Source of the DNA: Rhodamnia argentea
Lineage: Eukaryota; Streptophyta; Magnoliopsida; Myrtales; Myrtaceae
NCBI RefSeq assembly: GCF_020921035.1
Contig: NC_063158.1
Span: forward strand, 6,740,001-6,804,000
Direction of reading: 5' to 3'
DNA length: 64,000 nucleotides
Both the position numbers and the translations under genes were made by a program. Positions within the stretch are counted from its first letter, which is position 1; the number at the start of each line of letters is the position of its first letter. The notes under the pieces were generated by a model. That model was not told where the DNA came from. It searched no databases and saw only the letters and a program-made list of their open reading frames with translations. Shown one piece after another: positions 10,559 through 21,896 of the stretch.

Positions 10559-13499
10559 CACTCTCTGAGCCTTTCAGACATTTCGCTGTTGACAGCATGT
10601 AAACCAATCACAATATACAGTTTATGATCCACAAAACATGACGCCATCTTTATACACAAGACGATAAAAAAATAAATAAATAAAAGGCAACTATACAGTT
10701 GCACTAATATCAGCAGAAATTTTTCAACCGTTCCTGAAATTCTAGTAAAACACATCAACTATGTCGAAAACCCCAAATGACCTTTCAGAGAGAAGCAAGA
10801 AGAATAAGTTTAGAAACAAATGGAGGTATAAGGCAGGTACAAGAAATGGCTACGTAACTTGTGTCCTGAGTTTTGCAATCTTAACAACTTTCCTCAACTT
10901 CTAAAATTCAATGTACCTGATTAATTGTTGTAAAAGAAAAATCCCACCTACATAACTTCCGAAATGCCTTTAAGTAGTCAACCAATAATCTATGGTGAGT
11001 ATTATCGTGTTCTTGAGCTTCCGACCAACATTCAGTAACCAATCATACCTCACTCGCAAGTGTTCTTTTGTTGTGCATTTTCAACCACATACACAGCATG
11101 ATAACATGGTGTCGCACAACCAACTATACTCGTTTGCCAAAATGTGATTATGAAAACAGAATACACAATCAAATGTGTGGTCCATCTGAATTTGTCATGT
11201 GCGCATTCAACAGAAAGCTTTCTAATGCTTAAGCTCCTTAGCAAAGAACAAGCCCTGCTTCATGGAACTTGGATGGACAAAAAGACCAAAGTCCCATAAG
11301 AATTGTCATTGCAATGTCTTTGTCAATGAAACTTCGGTCAATTGACCTGGCTTTGGTGGAACAATCCGATGAACAAAAACGACCGTCCCATAAAATTCTT
11401 ACTTCAATAATCTCACAGAAAAGGATACTCACAACTTAGGTGAAAACTCAATTTCACTATATGTTGCTCTTACAAACAAATGGAAGACGCTAGAATTGAC
11501 AAGTTTGTTTGCAGGTAATATATCGTTGGCAAGGTTATAGAAACATCAGCCATTTGCGTAACTAGGAAGTCTCGGTTAACAAAACCCAAGCAAATTAAGA
11601 CGCCACGAGTCAATCGATTTGGCAATAACTTTTCCCAATAGAGTCCCAACTCAGGCCAAGTTCAATCAAATCTATTGACTATGAGGGATAAAAATCACAA
11701 CATAGCTCTCAGTAAAAGCACGGGGAGTAAGAACGACTTTAAGGTTTGACGAGTCATTAAAGAATGACATCATGACAGAAGGGACGAGCTTATACGAGCC
11801 AACACTTGCATCATTCCTTTCTGAAATATCAGTAGAACTCTAGGGATCATAAGGAAAAAAAAAATGCCATAATGCAGAAAAATAGACTCCTTTCGGCCTC
11901 TTCTAACAAGACAAGTACCAACAAGCATGGTCTAATCGATCATGGAACCTTAACAAGCTCTATGAATGCAGTCTCATGTCCCTTCACAGGAAGAGCTTGA
12001 ATATCCAAAGAAATACAATTTTTTTTTTTGTTTCGCTGCTACCAATTAAACAGGAAAACGACAGAAAACATAACAATTCAGACCCAGATGACTAATCATC
12101 AGAAAGGTTTCATTTTTAAGCAGGAGGCAGTGATGTTCGAAGCAACAAAGCAAGAAAAACACCATCACCACAACACCATTAGGATGGAGATTGAGGTACA
12201 ACCGGAGCACTAATCAGCGAGGTGAGAGAGAGGGTACCGGAAAATCATGCAGGTAGACTTATGGTGGAGGAACGGAGGCAACTAAACCATGCATACACCA
12301 CAGGAGGGCAGTCGCCAGCCTTTAACTTAAGGCCTGCTTGTACAGGAGGGAGAGATAGAGAGAGCCAAATCTAGCAAAAGAGAAGCAAATGAGGAAAGAA
12401 AGGAAGGAGATGCTTGGGTCTTGTTCTGCGCAGTCAATGGATGTGATGCTGCATCCCGTCGGTTTGTTTCATCGGAGCATTTTCCTCGCAAAAATATCAA
12501 GAATGGGAATGATGGGAAACTGGAGCTACACGACACCGTCGGTTGTTGCCTTGCCTTGCCTTGCGAGAGAAAGTGGGACCAGTGACGTTCGGGACTTTTG
12601 GTTAGGTTCGCGAGGAAGAAAACGGTGGTCGGTGTCTGGTCTGGTGTCTCGCAGCACACGGTGGCGCCGTGCGGTTGTGCGCCACCCCTCGATTTCATAG
12701 GATAAGGGAAAATCCCACCTGTCTCTGTCCAACCACTCCCATCGGACCTTCCTACATCATGGATGTACACTGCAGCAATGGAATGATGGCTACATATATC
12801 TACGCAGTTGGTAGCACAGGTGCGTGAAAGAATAGGAAACCGTTCAAATCGCACTGAATCGAAGGAGTGGGTCCGAGTTCCGATTTCAATAAATGAGAAC
12901 CGCTGAGTACGAACCGGACCGGTACACACGCTACCCAATACCCATTCGGACCGCTGATCCTGTTTTTGGGTCGAGTCTAGGAACCAGCGATTTTTAATTC
13001 TCATTTTATGGAACCGGCCCTTAATTGAAAGAGACATGAAACTTCTCTTACACTGCCCGGGAGATAATACATCCCAAACTTTTTTTTTCCTGTTAAATCC
13101 CATAAAAATCCTAAATTCGTATAATTGATTCAGAAGTACATTCCGTCGGACTTCCATTGCGAAATAAATAGTCACATCCTATCAATTTGCCAATTGCTAT
13201 TTGCGCATGCAGTGGCGCCGAGCCATTCGAATGAAACCGTGCCGTTATGTTTTATTTAGTTTTTTTTTTTTGGCAAAATGTTTTATTTGGTTATTGGATA
13301 CAGACAAGAAAAAATTTAAGATATCGGAAAGACATTCGTGATATTTGGTACTTTATCAATAGAATCTGATCGGTCATAAATAACGAATTGATGTGGTGTG
13401 TTCATATCATAACATATAGTTATTTGTTTGAAATTAATTTCAGGTTTTTTTTTTAATTTTATTTTATGCACAAGGGCTCATTTTTAAACGGAATTAAAA
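10559..13499. other. Leader/promoter region of the tail-anchored gene
   Basis: About 2.9 kb with no supported gene. A splice-acceptor-like TGTCAACAG lies just upstream of the ATG on the minus strand (about 10595), and pyrimidine-rich leader-like sequence occurs near 12230-12400. A long 5'-UTR intron is therefore possible but unproven. Around 12830-13030 there is a block rich in ACCGGACCGG/GGAACCGG motifs of the kind found inside plant hAT-type elements; I could not define its ends. A 282-codon open frame here (12327-13175, minus) looks like chance. Confidence 0.4.
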
Positions 13500-15169
13500 A
13501 CGGAAACCTGACGGAGAGTTTTTGACGAGTGGAAGCCGTCCAAGCAGGTGAAGTGGAGAATGTCGACGATTTGCAAACCCCAGCTTCAGCTTCCGTCCGC
13601 CGACACCTGCATCGACTGACTCGTAAGCCCATCTCTCTCTCTCTCTCTCTCTCTCGATATCGAAGTTGAAGCTCTTGATTGGCTTATTCCTCTTTGTGCG
13701 ATTTCTTTCGCTTCCTTCGAAATCCATGTTCGTACCCATTTGTTGCTGCTTGAATCGCTTGTATTGTGGCGTCGCTTTTGGAAATTGCGTGTCCATGGCG
13801 ATGACCCACCGTCCGTCCGAATCGAACTGGTCTTCAGCGCTCAGCCGGTGGAGCTAATCGCTCAGAAATGCCAATGTGGGTCGCCTCTTTGACTGCTTTT
13901 CGCCGCTTTCTGTCGTGCTCATCTGGCCAGTGTTGGCATCGGGTTAGGATTTGGTTATATGCGGGTGAAGTGTTTCCGATCGTAGTGAGCTTGTCGTTTG
14001 CAATTTTGACGCGGCTAGTAGAATGTTACTTACTTGTCTGTAGGATACACGTCATTTAGCCTGCGGACCCGGGTCGATTTTATTAAACTGTATGCTTGGT
14101 TATCGACTATGGTGGCATGGTTGTTTCGAATTCCGATGGTGTGTGCTTAGTTTTAAGGTTTTTGGCTCTGAGGCGGATGTTGTCCTCGTCAATGGGTACT
14201 CTAGCATAATTTCATATCCTCCTGTCTTGGTGTAGATAGATGTGGTATTGACTTCATAACCATGATGATAGACGGTATGCGCATTACTGGGAAGAAGATA
14301 TCTAATCCAATCAGATTCATGCTTTGAGACGTTTGTATTTTAGCTGGGAAAAAAGATTCACCTGCTTCGGTCATGAAAATTTAGATAACATCAGAGTCAA
14401 GAGCTTGAATAGTGCTCATTGAAATTGACTGCATGGGCTAGCTCCTCTGATCCCTTCCGATGGCTGAGGCAGCGTTATTATAGTGGCCGAAGGCCAAGAC
14501 TGGGGATGCTTTGAAGACTGTGATTACAACTTCCTTCATAATTCGAACTTGCAAAGGTCCATTTTGCAAACTATTTACCAGGCTTCCATAGTTTATCTTG
14601 TTTAGGCTTTGGAAATGGAATTATCTATTTGGGACTTGAATGTTCCTTGCAATTGGTGACTAGAATACGTCTTTTTCTTAGTATATGGGGGTTTGGATTC
14701 TGTGTTCATGAGACATTCTACTGAGAGTAGTATCAAAATTAGTTGCTGAAAGCTTATGGTGACTTGCTGGTCATCATGGATTTGCAGCTTTTAGCTTCAC
14801 TGGAACAAGTTCTCTAAAGAACAAAATTTTTGCAATGGATTATTTCAGAGAAGTTGCCATCTATGGAGATTTACTGCTCATTTACAAAATCAATTTGCTG
14901 TTTTACAAGCTAACATGCTCTTTGTACTCGTTCAAAGGGTTGTTTGGAATAGGTGATTTGCTGCATAGTAGTAGCCTCTCTCACCAGTGTGTTTCAAATG
15001 CAAATAGAATGACTCATGATTGATTAAAATGCAGCCTTTTCCATTTGGGAAATTCGTCAGTTTCCTCTGTCTACCTGCAGGCTTTTTGTCATTATCCTGC
15101 ATATATAGTATGTGTGATCAGTCGGTTTGAACTTTCCAAGTTAAATCCATTGCAAATTTGTATTTAGCA
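13500..15169 (+). other. 5' leader with long UTR intron of the small membrane-protein gene
   Basis: The sequence before 13622 looks like a leader exon ending GACTGACTC/GTAAGCCC. The probable intron runs 13623-15167 and ends TGTATTTAG/CA, two bases before the ATG. It is about 1.5 kb and T-rich like plant introns, and begins with a (CT)n run at 13632-13655. Large first introns in the 5' UTR often raise expression in plants. Inferred from splice consensus only. Confidence 0.6.
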
Positions 15170-15991
15170 ATGGGAACTGAAGAGTCGAAAGATCCTTTCA
15201 AAGGGGTGGACTGGAAAGCTGTTGGCGGTGACATACAAAAGGATCCTGCTGCTAAACCAACTGTAAAGAAGCGGTTGCCTAGAAAGATTAGGCAAATTCC
15301 AGACTATTACTTCCTTCCTCGAAGATCTTTGCCCTTGACTCTTGCTTTTTACGGGGCATGCGTTGCCGGTGGAATTGGTGCAGGAATGTTGGTGGAGACC
15401 TGGATAAATAAGAAAGTCAAAGGTGAGAAAATATCTTATATCATCTTCTTAGGTATCACAGGAGCTGCGATTGAATGTCCCCATACGCATTTGCACAGTT
15501 GACGACTGTAAAGTGTCCTCTAAGGAAATCATCGCCTGTGCAAATGCACGCTGGTCTTAGAACCTACTCTAGGGCTTCTTGTGTTGATGTTTTCTTCCAT
15601 TAATGAACAAATGAGTTGGTTCACTCATGCGTAGCTAATGATTTGAAACAAGAAAAGGACAGGTGAGGCAAAGCCGAAGATGAAGAATGGCATGGATTTG
15701 CTGTCGTGTTGGTGTATTACAATAAGGACATCTAGCTAGAACAGAGTCTGGAAATTGACAAAACTTTGATGTCGTTTTAGAATTCATAGAAACGATGTTC
15801 TGCTTTCATGTGCTCGGAGTGTAAAATATAATGATGTTCTGTACACATTTTCTCGTGATACTTTCTATCGTGGTCTTGTTTATCTGGCGAATTGAGCTTT
15901 CGCTCCGCCAAATTCATGTCTTATGATATGATAAAATTTTTTCCTTGACATTGCAGAGGATGGAGGCGTCATATGGGAGTTTGACAAGTAG
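15170..15991 (+). CDS. Small single-pass membrane protein, plant-conserved, function unknown
   Basis: Exons 15170-15422 and 15957-15991 encode 95 residues, joined in phase 1 (GTCAAAG/GTGAGA and TTGCAG/AGGATG). The start is MGTEESKDPFKGVDWKAVGG. A basic middle (KKRLPRKIRQIPDYYFLPRRS) precedes one glycine-rich hydrophobic helix (LPLTLAFYGACVAGGIGAGM). The short tail ends with EDGGVIWEFDK. The second exon is only 35 bp, so the gene is easily misannotated: reading through the intron gives a different 114-codon frame. The tidy tail and clean splice phase support the two-exon model. A basic stretch before the helix would place the N-terminus on the positive-inside face. I recall such short proteins in many plants annotated only as hypothetical; organelle location is possible but not shown. 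Confidence 0.85.
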
Positions 15992-17182
15992 ATGGGACGG
16001 ATGCCTATTTCTCGATTGGAAACTGAGTAAGACAAGTAGATGCAGTATGCTGTGATCTTCTGATATTAGTTTCGACTCTTTGAATTGGCTGAGATCAACG
16101 GCTGGATCGAGCGACTGTGCGTCGATGAACAGCAGTCGCCGGTTGATCGACGAAAGTGATGAGTTTGATGTCATCGGAGGCGGTCTTATGGCGGTGGTCG
16201 CTGGTGCAGAGAGCCCTGCAGAATAGCAAAACTCTTTTTGCTCAGCCACCACATCATTTGCTTGATTGAAACTTACACATCTGATTGTGGAAATGAGAAC
16301 CCACGTTTCATTATTACCATACACTTGCGTTTGTGCTTAATCATGTGCAGTGCCGCATAAATGAAACTAATTAATCTCGATACGCGTGATAAACACATTG
16401 ATAATTCTCATGGCATCCTTTAGTCATGGATTCTATTCTATCGATTCATGGGTCGGCGTCAGCTTCTCTTTAGTTCAAATATAATCTAGCACTGTGGTTC
16501 TACGAGTCGAGTACTCTCGACGATTGGCGTGCCGGGCTCTCTTCGCTTCTCCACCTCTATCCCTCTTGTGATCACTGGTCATGTCTTGCCGATCCTCTGG
16601 ACTTCATGTTTAATCAACCAATTATTACAAAATGAATGAAGCTAAAATATTCTTATCGAAAGAGAACATTCGATTCAAATTACATAATTTGAGATCGCAC
16701 ACAAGTTGTGCTGTATCGTCCTAACGCGGCATCGGCTCTACGAATCGCATTCTCTTTTCATCTGATTAAAATTCTTGTTAAGAGCTAATGGAGAAAAAAT
16801 CCATCCAGATCCCGAATTTTTGAAATTGCAAAAAAGTCGGGTCGATGGCGCGAAAATCCGTCGAAGCAAATAGGCACGTGTATAGTCTATAATGCTGTGC
16901 TGGGGCACTCTCCTGCTTATAGACCTACAATTTTCCCAAAATACCCCGCACCGAAGAAGAGAGTCCACATGCGTCGACTCGGATCGTGGTCGGTGGCACT
17001 TCTCGTAAATACTTCCGCAACAAGACCTACTTTGCTACAGTAATAACCGCCGGAACAGAAAGCCAGCCCACGCCTTTCTTGCTTCGCTCACGCTCCCGCC
17101 TCCTCCCTCCTCCTTCCAAGTTCCAGTTCCAGTTGTTGACTGCAACTCTCTCTCTCCTTCTGTTTTACACTGCATTCTCAAG
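15992..17182. other. 3' UTR and invertase promoter region
   Basis: Contains the 3' UTR of the small membrane-protein gene, an AT-rich spacer and the presumed promoter and leader exon of the invertase. The leader exon is probably the pyrimidine-rich 17050-17182. The 136-codon minus-strand frame at 15914-16324 overlaps the upstream gene's last exon and is not supported. Confidence 0.5.
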
Positions 17183-17183
17183 G

Positions 17184-17215
<32 letters not shown>

Positions 17216-17338
17216 CTTCTTCGTCTTCTTCGTGTTTTCGTTCTTTGGTGCTTGTGTGTGGAGATGTGGCTTCTCGGGGCTCAGGCAAACGTGGAGTCGT
17301 TGCGTGGCATGCGTTTCTTATCTTTCAAACTCTTTCAG
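17183..17338 (+). other. Probable 5'-UTR intron of the invertase, with (TTC)n
   Basis: A donor (TTCTCAAG/GTACTT) and a strong acceptor with polypyrimidine tract (CAAACTCTTTCAG/ATG) delimit 156 bp that start with about twelve TTC repeats (17187-17222). Removing it places the leader directly against the ATG at 17339. If it is retained, in-frame ATGs at 17264 and 17309 would extend the protein. Confidence 0.6.
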
Positions 17339-20300
17339 ATGTACGAGTCGCCCGGAGAACTACTCCCCAAAGAGAGCGAGTCTGATCGGGCCGCCCCGAG
17401 GAACTCCAGCGCCGGCACTGCCGAGAAGTCTCCGCGGGAATCCGTACCGGTCGTCGGAGGTGAAGACGTCTCGGTTAGTCAAGTTCTGGTCCCATCGGTC
17501 TCCCCTGAAAATGCGGATTCTCTTCCTTCTCTCCCAGTTCCCGCTGCAGCCGTTGCAATGTCATCGACCTCTTCGGAACCTCAAGATGCTGAAGCCGCTT
17601 TGAAATCTTCCAGCTCTCTCGGGAGCGAAGCGCTCGATGCGAACGGGAAATCGCCGTCCGAGTTTGGAGAGATCGAAATGCCTGAGCAGAATGGGGATTC
17701 TTCAGATTCTGCTAAAGATGGAGATGCGGAAGCGATGGAGAAGCCATCGGGTTTGGTTGAAGAGGAGGCGTCTCCCGAGAAACCGAGCAGGAAGGCCAGT
17801 TTCTGTCATGACGCTTCGGACAACGTAAAGGCCACGATCAGGCCGTGCCCCAGCCTGAGCGCCAATCTCAACAATTATGATTCGATGGAGGACGCCCCAC
17901 TGCCCGCCAATGGAAGCCCGGTGATGGAGGAAGCGTGGGAGAGGCTTAACAAGTCATACGTCTTCTACAAGGGCAAGCCCGTGGGAACTCTGGCTGCCAT
18001 GGATCCAAACGCTGATGCCTTGAATTATAATCAGGTAATATAAGGGCAGTTTATTAGTCTGTCCTGTTTTCATGCATATGTTACTGTTCAGATAGATCAG
18101 TGGCTCCAGTCATCCATTAGGGGAGAATATGCACGTACCTTTTGATTCCTTGTTCTTTAATTGTTTCATCCGCTCATGAGCGATCTCGTATTTTACCCTA
18201 GTGGATGGTGTGACTTTCAATATGGAATTCTCTTGGTTTGAATTTGGTAATGACCAAGTTACCAAAGTAGGAATCAGTTACTGGGCATTTAGGTGTAATA
18301 TGTTGCAGATTCAACTTATGATGTGCAACTCTTTCATTTACATGGGCTATGCTTATTTCTAAAACTAACGAGTGCAGAGATTCTACTCTTGGTCCCAATC
18401 TTCATTGCCTTCCTCCCCTTCACATCATATTTGCACATACTGAGAATCTGTTGTGTTTAATCCTTATTTGAAAGAATTGGGTCTACCCCGCTTTATCCAC
18501 GAAATACTTTTGCTCACTTTAGAATAGTAACCATGGGGACAACATTAGTTCAATGAATATCACGACCAGTTATACAATTTCATCCAACTTTGTTGCTGAT
18601 CTTGGTATTTTCATGAGTATCAAGATGATTAAAGATAGTTAAGCAATTCATTCCTTTCAAACCTTATACACAAGCGATCAGGCATAAATGTTCCCCGTGA
18701 AAACTGTTGCTTTTGGCTTCTTGTTTGGTCTTCACCGTGATAAGCTGATTTTCTAACAGGCATTTTTGTGGTCGTCTCAGGAGCATGGTTTCTTGTTGAT
18801 TTTGTTAATGTATGAACCTCAGGTCTTTGTTAGAGATTTTGTACCTAGTGGATTGGCTTGCCTGATGAAAAAAGACATGGAACCAGAAATTGTGAAGAAC
18901 TTCCTGTTAAAGACCCTTCATCTCCAAGGCTGGGAAAAGAGAATTGATAACTTCACTCTTGGAGAAGGAGTTATGCCCGCAAGCTTCAAAGTCGGTTTTG
19001 ACTTGCAAGACAAAAAGGAGAGACTGGTTGCGGATTTTGGTGGTAGTGCGATAGGAAGAGTTGCACCTGTTGATTCAGGGTTCTGGTGGATCATACTGCT
19101 GAGGTCATATACAAAGTGCACGCATGATTATTCCCTTGCGGACCTGCCAGTTGTGCAGAAAGGAATGAAGCTGATACTTAATCTTTGCCTATCTGATGGA
19201 TTCGACACTTTCCCAACGCTTCTTTGCGCAGATGGTTGTAGCATGATTGACAGAAGAATGGTTAGTTTTCTCATCGTTCTTTTTCTTGAGTTTTATCGAG
19301 CTAAAACTTGTCAAAATGGCTTGGCGCATGCTGAGCATATCTGAGAATTTTAGAATCTACTTTTAGTGGTTCATTAACTGTTGTATTAGCACTTGCATCC
19401 TACCTCTCTGAGCAGCATCTGATGCTGGCTAGAGCAGTGCTGATAAGGTTTCTGTCCCCACTAGCCTCCAGAGCAAGCCAATACCAACTGCATGTTTCAA
19501 TGGCTGAAGTAATGCTTAAGTGCCGCCACCTAAATGATTAACTATTTTGCTAGTTTCTGCAAATGGTGATAGACAAAACATGTCGAGGCCAATTTATCTC
19601 TAGTTTCTATTTAAAACTAGCATCGGCATGGAACGTTCTTTTCCCCCAAATGATCAAGGATTACACAAGGGTTTAGCTAAATGAGAGGTGTGAGATGGTA
19701 AAAAGGTTAGGTGCACTAACTTTACATTGTCCCAGGAAGCTCCAAGCTCCTAAATACCGCTCTAGTCTCAAGACAAAAACAATGATTGACACTGAAACCT
19801 TCTTACCTTTGAAACAGGGTGTCTATGGTTATCCGATTGAAATCCAGGCTCTCTTCTATTTTGCACTAAGGTGTGCACAGCAGTTGCTGAAACCAGAGCG
19901 TGATGGCAAGGAACTTATTGAGCGAATTGACAAAAGGATAATGGCTCTAAGTTTTCACTTTAGGAAGTACTATTGGATGGATCATACGCAATTGAATATC
20001 ATCTACCGTTACAAAACAGAGGAGTATTCTGATACGGCGGTCAATAAGTTCAATGTGATACCAGAATCGATTCCTGACTGGGTGTTTGATTTTATGCCAC
20101 TTCGGGGAGGATATTTCATAGGAAATGTTAGCCCAGCTCGAATGGACTTCAGGTGGTTCTTAGTTGGCAACTGCATTGCCATTTTGAGTTCTCTGGCTAC
20201 AACAGCCCAAGCAACAGCAATCATGGAGCTAATTGAGGACCGGTGGGAGGACTTGATAGGGGAGATGCCTTTGAAGATCACTTACCCTGCACTCGAGGGT

Positions 20301-20855
20301 CATGAATGGAGGATAGTCACTGGATGTGATCCAAAGAACACAAGATGGAGCTACCATAACGGCGGATCTTGGCCTGGTAAAGTGCAGTTATTGTCACTTT
20401 CATCTTCTTCTGATAAAGAGCATTGAAAAATTACTTTCTTTACCATCACCTGGCTATTCTTCAATTCTTGCGAACTTGTAAAGTTGACCTGTATGTGACA
20501 AATGTTAAAGACAAATCCAATTGACAAGTTATTTTTCTTGTGCGGTGGTCATTTTTGCACAGTGCTACTATGGCTGCTGACTGCGGCTTGTATCAAGACT
20601 GGTAGGCCACAGACAGCAAAGCGAGCAATTGAGTTGGTCGAAAAGCGCCTCGCAAAGGATGGTTGGCCTGAATATTACGATGGAAGGTCAGGGCGGTATA
20701 TTGGGAAACAAGCTAGAAAGTACCAGACATGGAGCATTTCTGGCTACCTGATTGCAAAGCTGATGATTGAGAACCCAGCCAACATATCCATCATTTCTTT
20801 TGAAGAGGACAAGAAGATATCCAAGCCTAGGCTCACTCGCTCCACCTCGTTCTAA
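17339..20855 (+). CDS. CINV: Neutral/alkaline invertase (GH100), cytosolic-clade type
   Basis: Four exons: 17339-18034, 18823-19260, 19818-20376 and 20563-20855 (phases 0, 0, 1), giving 661 residues. The catalytic core from about residue 196 ([20 protein letters not shown]) carries the GH100 signatures [83 protein letters not shown] and WPEYYDG. The enzyme hydrolyses sucrose to glucose and fructose at neutral pH. The [19 protein letters not shown] wording fits the cytosolic (beta) clade such as Arabidopsis CINV1. The oddity is the roughly 195-residue serine/proline/acid-rich N-terminal region, longer than in CINV1, with an RKASF motif near residue 154 resembling the phosphorylated RKRSF site of CINV1. 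The start at 17339 follows a presumed leader intron; 17264 is the alternative. It is convergent with the PPOX-like gene. Confidence 0.93.
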
Positions 20856-21896
20856 ACCAATACGGTTGTTAAAATTTCCCCTTTCACCTCCTTAGAGGAA
20901 AGGGATGCACATACCCCTACACACAAATTAGGAAAGATTGTCCAGTATATCTGGTGCGTTGGGCTAAAGCCATCAAAGGCTTCAACCCTTTAGGAAAATG
21001 ATACCATACAGGTACATATAGAACACTAGAGAAATTGAACTTTCTTGAAGGTTTTTAGAAAACTTTTGACTGTATTAGATTCGGACAACATGTTGACCAT
21101 ACAGAAGACCCCTTTTCTCAAAATTACAAGAAATTGATGTCCTTGATTTTGAAATTAAAGGACCCAATTCGTCATCACAAGACAGCATATCTTTGTTCCA
21201 TCAATTGCGATATTAGTCATCTCATATGTCCTCGATGCGCCTAGTCAAGCCAAATTGGACATCTGCAGAACACTGTTGAATGACGTGCATTCAGATAGCG
21301 GCTGACACAGAGACCATATGACAGAAAATTTTGCAGATGGATGCATCCAGGTTCTCCTGGCAGCGTCTTGCAGAAAACTCTCTTAATGCCCTCTTCTATG
21401 ATTAGCAATGTAGACCTTTTAGGTCCTTTAATAGAATGACCACACTTTCTGATCAAGTATGGTGCACATTGGTCTTTGGACATGAAGTAATTACGATTCA
21501 TCAAGCACAAATACCCGTGACTCTCTTATATTCTCTTGATCAAGGAAAATACCTCTGACCATGGGAACCTACCATATGGAGGATAGCAAATGTTCCTCAA
21601 GATGGCAAAGCAACTGAAAAGTTGCCAAGTACTCCTCAAAGTTCGTCAGTCTTTGGCCATACTAAAGTATGCATACAGATGCATCTGCTCGCTTCTCTGG
21701 AGAATTTTGTGCTTGGCTTACTAATCCCAGGTGAAAAGGCTTATTCTTTTACACATGGTGCCGAAAGATTGAGAGATTATCTGCAGATAACATCAGCCTA
21801 GAAATGTTGGTGTTAAAGAAAACCACTGGAAATGCTCTGAATTCGCCATTTTATCTGTGTAGATTGTGAAGATCAGATACTAGATAAATAAAAAAG
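20856..21896. other. Intergenic spacer between convergent genes
   Basis: About 1 kb holding the two 3' UTRs. The 89-codon minus-strand frame (21241-21510) has no recognisable content. Nothing else is seen. Confidence 0.6.

Noticed and set aside
12830-13030. Second hAT-like element
   Set aside because: The interior has the same ACCGG/GGAACCGG flavour as the 24119-24299 element, but I found neither matching ends nor an 8-bp duplication, so it is only mentioned in the spacer entry.
12327-13175. 282-codon open frame on the minus strand
   Set aside because: Composition is Ser/Thr/Arg-rich and low-complexity, there is no family resemblance, and it covers the ACCGG-rich repeat block and leader-like sequence; most likely chance.
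15914-16324. 136-codon minus-strand frame
   Set aside because: It overlaps the last exon and 3' UTR of the small membrane-protein gene and has no recognisable content.
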